Assembly (NCBI GenBank): GCA_964542255.1
Contig: CAZITV010000161.1
Location: 1 to 5,207 of the forward strand
Direction of reading: 5' to 3'
Length of the DNA: 5,207 nt
Origin: CAYMSF01 sp964542255
Lineage (GTDB): Bacteria; Verrucomicrobiota; Lentisphaeria; Victivallales; Victivallaceae
Notes under the pieces: generated by a model
The model's database searches: none
Seen by the model: only the letters and a program-made list of their open reading frames with translations
Told to the model about the DNA's origin: nothing
Shown here: in pieces, positions 1 to 5,207 of the stretch
Layout: each line of letters begins with the position of its first letter
Numbering within the stretch: position 1 is the first letter of the stretch
Translations under genes and position numbers: made by a program

Positions 1-1818
1 GTCGTTATCGGCTATTAATGCTCCGTTATTGGATTTTGCTTCATCCCGGCTCTTTCTCATTTCGGCGTATGAATTTTTAAGTTCGGCGATAGTTTTTTTC
101 ATCTCATCGCTATCAGGTCTTAATGTTTCAATTTCCTTTTTCGTGCTGCCGAGCTCTTTTTTCAAGGCGCTGATTTCGGTGGTGGCGCTTAGCACTGTGG
201 ACTGAAGTTTGTCGCGGATTTCGCTAAGCTCAGCTTTGTCTTTGCGCTGCTGCCGGTTATCCTGCTGCAATGACTGGAACTCATTTTTGATTGTGCTTAA
301 TTGTTTATTCTCCTCTTTGAGCGCATTATATTCGCCTTTGAGCAGGCTGAAATTTGTTTTTAATTCAGAAAAAGAACCTAAGGCATCTTTGTTGGTACTC
401 TCCAGCAGTTCATATTTGGCGCGCAGTTGTTCTAATTCACTGATTTTTTTATTGAGTTTTTCAGAAAGTTCATTGCTGGTGCGGTTGGCGGCGAGAATAG
501 TTTGGTACTCATTGGCCGTACGCTCTTCAAGCCTTTTTTGCATTTTTTCATATTTGTCGACAAACATCTTTAGCTCATTTTCAAGTTTCTGATTTTGTTC
601 ACGCAGCCGCTGTCCTTCCTTGACACTGACATTTTCCGCCAGACTGCTTTCAGACAATTTTTTCTGTAAACTGTTGTATTCTTGGCTGATGCTGTCCTTC
701 TGATCGCTTAACCGTTTGATGGTATCCTTTAACTGGTTCAGAGTAATATGCAGTTCCAATTGTTTATTTTTTACTTCCTGATAATCACCGGATAACTTTT
801 CATGTTGCTCTTTCACTAAATTATATTTTTCCTGCAAAACCTTATTTTCAGTCGCAATCTCGTTTTGAACCTTGCTTTGGCTACCGCCTTTTTCACGTAA
901 TTCATCCAGCCACTTATTTAGTTTATTAATCTCTTCCTGCTTTTCTTTGGCTGCGGCCTGGGCAGAATTGCTGAGCTGGGTAAGCTGTGCCACCTGTGCG
1001 GAAAGTGCCCGCTGCTGCTGGCTGCTGTCATTACTGTTTTTTTCGTAGCGGAGAATCTGGTCATTTAACTCGCGCACTTTTTGTTCGCTTTGCTGCAGGG
1101 AATATTTAACTTCAGCGCCGGATTTAAATTGTTCCGCATTTTCTTTGCGGAGTTTGTCGTAGTTATCCTCTTGCATCTTAATTTTCTGGGTGAGGATTTC
1201 CATCTTCATCTTTTCTTCCAGCATTCGGTTTTTTAGTTCATTTTTTTCGTTGTCAGGTTGTGACAGTTTATCATTCAAAGCATCGTATTTCTGCTGCAGC
1301 AGCGATAACTGCTGCTGCAGTACGCCCTTTTCCTTGAGCATATTTTCAATTTCTGCCGCAGCGCTTTTGCCGCGTTCGGACTGGCGGCGTAATTCATCAA
1401 GTTCCACCAGTACAGAAAATAATTTCTTCTTATATTTATCCAGTTCCGCTTTGGTTTCTGAATCATCGCCACTTGATGCCGATGATGGTATAGTTTCGGT
1501 GCGTTCTCCACGGCGCGGCGCAATCTGCGATTTCAATTCACCGATTTCCTGTTCGCACATCTTGATGCGGCTGGTAATGATTTTTTGATTCCATTCCGGA
1601 CGGTTGCTCTGCACCGCCTGGTAGTATTCTTTCGCTTTTTGAAAATATTGCAGAGCTTCTTCACGGTTGCCGCGTGTTTTATTTTGTTCGCCTTTCTCAT
1701 AATTAGAGAAACCGTGACGCCAGGCATCCCATGGTGAAAATTCCTCTTCTTCAGCATATATCGGCGCGGACAATAAGATAAATATTGCCCCGATGATTAT
1801 CCAACAACTCTTTTGCAT
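1..1818 (-). CDS. Exported long coiled-coil protein with TPR-like N-terminus, C-terminal end outside window
   Basis: The frame opens at ATG 1818-1816 and stays open for 606 codons to the left edge, so the C-terminus is missing. A GGAG box six bases upstream supports the start. Residues 1-22 form a signal peptide: K3, a hydrophobic core IIIGAIFILL, and a likely cleavage site IYA|E followed by four glutamates. There is no lipobox. Residues about 27-95 are helical and TPR-like (WDAWRHGF, EEALQYFQKAKEYY, RPEWN, then another helix). A Ser/Asp-rich linker (about 100-122) leads into roughly 490 residues of Lys/Glu/Gln-rich, heptad-like coiled coil, with few prolines or glycines and no cysteine after C88. 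Expected location is the periplasm or cell surface. It follows hflX by 24 bases and is probably co-transcribed. No catalytic motif is visible and I do not recognise the family. A structural or scaffold role is only a guess. The many serine-rich open frames on the opposite strand are shadows of this gene. Confidence 0.9.
   Translation of the reverse strand, partial: MQKSCWIIIGAIFILLSAPIYAEEEEFSPWDAWRHGFSNYEKGEQNKTRGNREEALQYFQKAKEYYQAVQSNRPEWNQKIITSRIKMCEQEIGELKSQIAPRRGERTETIPSSASSGDDSETKAELDKYKKKLFSVLVELDELRRQSERGKSAAAEIENMLKEKGVLQQQLSLLQQKYDALNDKLSQPDNEKNELKNRMLEEKMKMEILTQKIKMQEDNYDKLRKENAEQFKSGAEVKYSLQQSEQKVRELNDQILRYEKNSNDSSQQQRALSAQVAQLTQLSNSAQAAAKEKQEEINKLNKWLDELREKGGSQSKVQNEIATENKVLQEKYNLVKEQHEKLSGDYQEVKNKQLELHITLNQLKDTIKRLSDQKDSISQEYNSLQKKLSESSLAENVSVKEGQRLREQNQKLENELKMFVDKYEKMQKRLEERTANEYQTILAANRTSNELSEKLNKKISELEQLRAKYELLESTNKDALGSFSELKTNFSLLKGEYNALKEENKQLSTIKNEFQSLQQDNRQQRKDKAELSEIRDKLQSTVLSATTEISALKKELGSTKKEIETLRPDSDEMKKTIAELKNSYAEMRKSRDEAKSNNGALIADND
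1753..1818 (-). other. Signal peptide of the coiled-coil protein (residues 1-22)
   Basis: The first 22 residues have a short n-region with one lysine, a hydrophobic core of about ten residues and a small-residue end, IYA, before an EEEE stretch. This is a typical Sec/signal peptidase I pattern. C5 lies before the hydrophobic core, so it is not a lipoprotein cysteine. Cleavage after A22 is a reading by eye. Confidence 0.8.
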
Positions 1819-1824
1819 AAACTG

Positions 1825-1828
1825 CTCC
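1825..1828 (-). promoter_or_regulatory. Shine-Dalgarno site for the coiled-coil gene
   Basis: On the minus strand GGAG lies six bases before the ATG at 1818, within the 24-base gap after the hflX stop. Spacing and sequence fit a standard ribosome binding site. It fixes the start of the coiled-coil gene. It is the only clear site of this kind among the four starts in the window. Confidence 0.75.
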
Positions 1829-1842
1829 AAACTATTTTAAAC

Positions 1843-3132
1843 CTATTTGAGTATAATTATGTATTCCGCCAGACGCGGCAATAGTGATGCTTTAATATTA
1901 ACCAATAATCGCAAATTTCCAATCTCATCGTATTCCGATTCGTAAATTTGTCCATGTTTGTGAATAAATGCCGCCAAATCATGCCGAGCAGGCGGCAACA
2001 GAATCCGTTTCAGCACGTGATCATGTGCGAATGCCATGCCAAGCCGTTCCAGCAGTTCTGTAATGCCGGCGCCGGTTAGCGTTGAAACGTAGCACGCTCC
2101 GGGAAACATACCGCGAATCCGCGCCAGCAGCAGTGTGTCGTCAATTAAGTCCATTTTATTGAAGACAATAATCATATTTTTTTCATCCGCGCCTAACTCT
2201 TTTAACACCGACATCGTGGTTTCCCAGTGTTCTTCCACTGCCGGGTTGCTGATGTCTAAAAGAATCAGCAGCAAATCTGCGATTACCGCCTCTTCCAGTG
2301 TTGATTTAAATGCCTCCACCAATGAGTGCGGCAACTTGCGGACGAATCCGACCGTATCGGTCAATAATATCGGGATTTTATTGGGCAGCATCAGTTTGCG
2401 TGTTGTCGGATCCAGTGTCGCGAATAGTTTATCTTCCACTAGAACTGCAGCACTGGCCAGTTTGTTCAGCAATGATGATTTTCCGGCATTGGTGTAACCG
2501 ACAATCGCTACTTGCGGCATGGTGTTGCGGGCTCGGCCCTTGCGCTGTGTTTCACGCTGCTGCCGCAGTACTTTCAGCTCTTCCGAAAGCGTCGCAATCT
2601 GCTGCTTAACGATTCGCCGGTCAACTTCAATCTGTTTTTCGCCTTCACCGCGTGCTCCGGTATTGCCGCCGCGCTGCCGCGAGAGATGGCTCCAGGCACC
2701 GGTGAGGCGCGGCAGCAGATAGCGCATCCGCGCCAGTTTTACCTGTACTGCCGCTTCGCGGGTTAATGCGCGCTTAGCAAAAATATCGAGAATCACTTCC
2801 TGGCGGGTCAATACTTCTTTGTTGGTCAATTTTTCCCAGTTGCGTTGTTGAGACGGTGTCAGGTCGTTATCAAAAATCAAACAGGAAACATCTTTGAGTT
2901 TAATCATTTCCGCGATTTCATTGGCTTTGCCTGAGCCAACGTAATATTGCGGACACGAACCGCGGCGTTTTACCACCATCCGTTCTACTGTCCGGATTGT
3001 CAGGTTTAGTGCCAATTCCGCCAATTCCGCCAAATGTTCGTGGATTTCGTTAATTTCATCGTCGCGTTCACAGACACCAATTAAAATTGCCGTCAAATTC
3101 AGCGCGGCATCATCAGCAATTGTTGTAATCAT
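1843..3132 (-). CDS. hflX: GTPase HflX, ribosome-associated
   Basis: This encodes 429 residues, close to E. coli HflX (426). HflX is a cytoplasmic GTPase that binds the 50S subunit and splits stalled or heat-damaged ribosomes. Domains seen: N-terminal HflX domain about 15-115 with YYVGSGKANEI at 63-73; a helical linker with the family signature at 159-173 (GARGEGEKQIEVDRR, with K where the common form has T in GETQ); then the G domain with G1 GYTNAGKS 212-219, switch region ATLDPTTR 238-245, G3 DTVGF 259-263, G4 NKMD 325-328 and a G5-like STLTG 350-354; and a C-terminal domain about 371-429. All GTP-binding residues look intact. The open frame extends upstream to an ATG at 3252, but those 40 residues lie almost entirely within bioA and do not resemble HflX, so I choose the ATG at 3132. 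The stop is TAG. It sits 22 bases after bioA and 24 before the coiled-coil gene, probably in one transcript. Confidence 0.97.
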   Translation of the reverse strand: MITTIADDAALNLTAILIGVCERDDEINEIHEHLAELAELALNLTIRTVERMVVKRRGSCPQYYVGSGKANEIAEMIKLKDVSCLIFDNDLTPSQQRNWEKLTNKEVLTRQEVILDIFAKRALTREAAVQVKLARMRYLLPRLTGAWSHLSRQRGGNTGARGEGEKQIEVDRRIVKQQIATLSEELKVLRQQRETQRKGRARNTMPQVAIVGYTNAGKSSLLNKLASAAVLVEDKLFATLDPTTRKLMLPNKIPILLTDTVGFVRKLPHSLVEAFKSTLEEAVIADLLLILLDISNPAVEEHWETTMSVLKELGADEKNMIIVFNKMDLIDDTLLLARIRGMFPGACYVSTLTGAGITELLERLGMAFAHDHVLKRILLPPARHDLAAFIHKHGQIYESEYDEIGNLRLLVNIKASLLPRLAEYIIILK

Positions 3133-3154
3133 ATATTTACCATTTTTGCGGTGC
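3133..3154 (-). other. bioA-hflX junction, no Shine-Dalgarno visible
   Basis: The 22 bases between the bioA TAA and the hflX ATG contain no AGGAG-like sequence and no hairpin. With the short gap, hflX translation may depend on ribosomes finishing bioA, or on an A-rich unstructured leader. The absence of a better-placed start further in or out supports the ATG at 3132, since the conserved HflX domain begins about 15 residues after it. Confidence 0.6.
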
Positions 3155-4471
3155 TTAAACCATAGCGCTGCTTGAATTATTTTCACCGGAGGCCGCGGCA
3201 GCGTGAACCGCGGCACCGGTGAGTTTACTGAGCTCTGCCGTACCGATAACAAAAGGCGGCATCAGATAAATGTAGTTGCCGAATGGCCGCAGCCATACAC
3301 CGTTGTCCACAAAAAATTGAGTAAGTTTAGCGTTATTCACCGGAGTCAATGTTTCAATTACGCCAATCGCACCGAGAACACGGACGTCCGCCACGTTGGG
3401 CAGCGCCGCCGCCGGTGCAAGCTCGTGACGCATTTGCGCTTCAATGGCGTTGACATTGGCTTGCCACTGGTATTCTCCGAAAAGCTGCAACGAGGCGTTG
3501 GCGGCAGCGCAGGCGACCGGGTTAGCCATGTAAGTTGGTCCGTGCAGCAGTATGCCGGGGGAACCGCACGCGATAGTGTGAGCTACGGTTTTATTGGTAA
3601 CGGTGGCAGCGAGTGAAATACAGCCGCCGGTGAGTGCTTTGCCCAGACAAATAATATCAGGCACAATGCCGGCATATTCAATAGCGAACATTTTGCCGGT
3701 GCGTCCGAACCCCGTGGCAATTTCATCACAAATCAGCAGAATATCAAATTCGCGGCAGAGTTGTTCCAGATAACGCAGATAGCCTGGCGAATAAAAATGC
3801 ATTCCTCCAGCCCCCTGAAAGATGGGTTCGATGATGACTGCGGCGATTGCCGGATGGCTGATTTCAACTATCCTGCGTAACTCAGCGGCGGCATTGTCCT
3901 GCCATATTTCGCCGAAGTTTGGTTGAGGTTTTGGCGCGAACAAATGCTGTGGCAGCAAATGCCTAAACATCGCATGCATACCATTAACAGGGTCAGATAA
4001 TGCCATCGTGGCAAAGGTGTCGCCGTGATATCCGCCGCGTACCGTTAGGATTTTATGCTTTTGCGGACAACCGCGGGCGATGTTATATTGCACTGCCATT
4101 TTTATCGCGACTTCGACACTCACTGAACCGGAGTCGGAAAAGAAAACTGTATCCAGTGGCGGCGGTAACATTTGTGCCAGTCTTTGCGCCAATTTTACCG
4201 CAGGTTCGTGGGTTAGTCCGCCGAACATTACGTGCGGCATCTGCTGCATTTGCGCTGCCATAGCGGCGATAATAGCCGGGTGCCGGTGACCGTGCGCCGC
4301 TGTCCACCATGATGAAATACCGTCAATAAGTTCGCGTCCATCGGCAAGATATAATTTTGTTCCGCTGGCTGCGGTAACCGGCAGTGGCGGTATGCTGTTG
4401 ATTGACGCGTACGGATGCCAGACGTGGCTGCGGTCAGACTCCAGAACAGATTGTATTGTATCGTTAATCAT
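3155..4471 (-). CDS. bioA: Adenosylmethionine-8-amino-7-oxononanoate aminotransferase (DAPA synthase)
   Basis: A PLP-dependent class III aminotransferase of 438 residues (E. coli BioA 429). It converts 7-keto-8-aminopelargonate to 7,8-diaminopelargonate, with S-adenosylmethionine as the usual amino donor, in the cytoplasm. Residues line up with the E. coli active site at a constant offset of four: Y21 in WHPY, W55-W56 in SSWW, Y148 and D151 in YHGDT, D249 in CDEIATGFGRTG, the PLP lysine K278 in LGKALTGG, HGPTY 310-314, and R395 in RPFGNY. The Tyr/Trp-Trp/Arg set is the BioA-specific substrate pocket, which separates it from ornithine or GABA aminotransferases. The last dozen or so residues (Ser/Asn-rich) are unlikely to matter for catalysis. 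The ATG is 6 bases after the bioD stop with no clear Shine-Dalgarno, which suggests translational coupling. The stop is TAA. Several opposite-strand open frames across it are shadows. Confidence 0.97.
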   Translation of the reverse strand: MINDTIQSVLESDRSHVWHPYASINSIPPLPVTAASGTKLYLADGRELIDGISSWWTAAHGHRHPAIIAAMAAQMQQMPHVMFGGLTHEPAVKLAQRLAQMLPPPLDTVFFSDSGSVSVEVAIKMAVQYNIARGCPQKHKILTVRGGYHGDTFATMALSDPVNGMHAMFRHLLPQHLFAPKPQPNFGEIWQDNAAAELRRIVEISHPAIAAVIIEPIFQGAGGMHFYSPGYLRYLEQLCREFDILLICDEIATGFGRTGKMFAIEYAGIVPDIICLGKALTGGCISLAATVTNKTVAHTIACGSPGILLHGPTYMANPVACAAANASLQLFGEYQWQANVNAIEAQMRHELAPAAALPNVADVRVLGAIGVIETLTPVNNAKLTQFFVDNGVWLRPFGNYIYLMPPFVIGTAELSKLTGAAVHAAAASGENNSSSAMV

Positions 4472-4477
4472 ATTACA
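4472..4477 (-). other. bioD-bioA junction, likely translational coupling
   Basis: Only six bases separate the bioD TGA from the bioA ATG, and no Shine-Dalgarno sequence is visible in the end of bioD. A ribosome terminating on bioD could restart on bioA, which would keep the two consecutive biotin enzymes in step. This is an inference from spacing. Confidence 0.6.
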
Positions 4478-5158
4478 TCATTCAGTAATGAGCTGCGAGA
4501 AATCCAGCGTTGGCGGATTATCTGGGGAAAAAAACGGCAAGTCGATTATTGTTGCAGGAAAACCATATTTAGTCAGATACCTGCACAGTATGCTGCGCGT
4601 TGCCGCGGTAATTTCCGGCACCGCCGCATTAAAAATATTATAAACTATTCCGGTCACCCGAATACCGCGCCGGCTGGCAAGTTCCAGTGATAACAAGGTA
4701 TGATTAATACTGCCTAAACGCGGTGAACTAACTAAAATTACCGGATAACGGCGTTCAGTCAAAAAGTCACTGATCAGGTAATCATCGTTCAACGGCACCT
4801 GCAGACCGCCTGCGCCTTCAATCAGTACACATTGATAGTTTTTTTCCAGTTGCCTCGTATCGGCATCGATGCGGCTGATGTCAATTATAGAATTTTCCAG
4901 TGACGCGGCGAGATGCGGTGACGCGGGAAATTTGAATACATAACGGCAGGTCATTCCAGAAATATCTTCAGGCAGCAGTTCCATATCTGCCAGACGGCGG
5001 TGCAGTTGAATGTCTGCCGAAATGCCTTTATCACCGGTTTGGACAATTTTTTGTGTGACCGTCCTGCGTCCCGAACTCTTTAAGTAGCGGGCCAGCAAAC
5101 CCGTTGCCATAGACTTGCCGACTCCGGTATCAATTCCAGCTATGAAATATATGGACAT
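4478..5158 (-). CDS. bioD: ATP-dependent dethiobiotin synthetase
   Basis: A 226-residue P-loop protein (E. coli BioD 225) that closes the ureido ring of dethiobiotin from 7,8-diaminopelargonate, CO2 and ATP, usually as a cytoplasmic homodimer. Visible motifs: Walker A GIDTGVGKS 8-16 with K15 and S16 (E. coli has GTDTEVGKT); catalytic K37 in QKIVQTG; D49 near the metal site; FPASPHLAA 77-85; IEGAGGLQVPL 113-123 with E114; and the dimer/nucleotide motif PRLGSINHTLLS 146-157, with N174 in the nucleotide base-binding strand. All key residues are present, so it should be active. It is followed closely by bioA, the enzyme for the preceding step. The ATG at 5158 places the P-loop at the expected distance from the N-terminus. 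No strong Shine-Dalgarno precedes it. An upstream ATG at 5168 is in another frame. Confidence 0.96.
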   Translation of the reverse strand: MSIYFIAGIDTGVGKSMATGLLARYLKSSGRRTVTQKIVQTGDKGISADIQLHRRLADMELLPEDISGMTCRYVFKFPASPHLAASLENSIIDISRIDADTRQLEKNYQCVLIEGAGGLQVPLNDDYLISDFLTERRYPVILVSSPRLGSINHTLLSLELASRRGIRVTGIVYNIFNAAVPEITAATRSILCRYLTKYGFPATIIDLPFFSPDNPPTLDFSQLITE

Positions 5159-5207
5159 AATGGTTCATCGTTAATGGTTTTTACAGAGCACTGTATGTGA
5201 CTCTTAG
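5159..5207. other. Short region upstream of bioD, no gene recognised
   Basis: These 49 bases hold no recognisable gene, no clear -35/-10 pair and no hairpin. On the minus strand TAA triplets occur in this stretch, so it could contain the end of an upstream gene such as another biotin gene, but too little is visible to tell. A TGTAAAAACC stretch resembles half of a BirA operator; the matching second half is not present. Confidence 0.4.

Noticed and set aside
209..592. Serine-rich open frame on the plus strand (also 1190-1588)
   Set aside because: It is the antisense shadow of the Lys/Glu/Gln-rich coiled-coil gene; such composition read backwards gives Ser/Leu/Phe-rich frames with few stops.
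1291..1320. CTG/CAG-rich near-palindromic repeat (two 12-base arms around a 6-base spacer)
   Set aside because: It lies in frame within the coiled-coil gene and encodes a Leu/Gln-rich stretch (LQQQLSLLQQK). Codon choice for coiled-coil residues explains it without a regulatory or hairpin role.
1275..1757. Two short minus-strand open frames (1275-1523 and 1533-1757)
   Set aside because: They are in a different frame from the long open coiled-coil gene that covers the same bases and has a signal peptide and ribosome binding site.
3129..3143. Tetrapeptide minigene (ATG GTA AAT ATA TGA) whose stop overlaps the hflX ATG
   Set aside because: It is four codons long with no ribosome binding site and can easily arise by chance in A/T-rich spacer. 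There is no evidence of translation.
3133..3252. HflX N-terminal extension of 40 residues from an ATG at 3252
   Set aside because: It overlaps the end of bioA by 98 bases and the added residues look like bioA read in another frame. HflX length and domain start fit the ATG at 3132.
5171..5190. Possible BirA operator upstream of bioD (TGTAAAAACC on the minus strand)
   Set aside because: Only one imperfect half-site is seen. The inverted second half (GGTTTACA-like) at the usual spacing is absent.

Overview
The window holds four genes, all on the minus strand and packed tightly together. In transcription order they are bioD (dethiobiotin synthetase), bioA (DAPA aminotransferase), hflX (ribosome-associated GTPase) and the first 606 codons of a long exported coiled-coil protein that runs off the left edge. 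The gaps between them are 6, 22 and 24 bases. I see no terminator hairpin and no convincing internal promoter, so one polycistronic transcript is the simplest reading.

Right part (about 3155-5158): BioA and BioD catalyse consecutive steps of biotin synthesis, KAPA to DAPA and then DAPA to dethiobiotin. Both keep their recognisable catalytic motifs at close to the E. coli positions and look functional. The 49 bases to the right of bioD carry no recognisable gene; other biotin genes may lie upstream, outside the window.

Middle (1843-3132): hflX is a full-length HflX GTPase. Its likely start is 40 codons inside the longest open frame, because the extra N-terminal stretch is only bioA read in another frame.

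Left part (1-1818): a gene with no stop in the window. It encodes a signal peptide, a short TPR-like helical region and then about 490 residues of almost continuous charged, Gln-rich coiled coil. I do not recognise its function. It is the least understood item here.

The organism is a Gram-negative-type bacterium of moderate GC. The HflX motif variant GARGEGEKQIEVDRR and the TPR-like start of the exported protein remind me of the PVC group (Lentisphaerota/Verrucomicrobiota-like), but this is recollection, not a search. Three of the four starts lack a visible Shine-Dalgarno sequence. I found no mobile element, RNA gene, CRISPR array or clear new system. The window is mostly ordinary housekeeping plus one uncharacterised exported protein.
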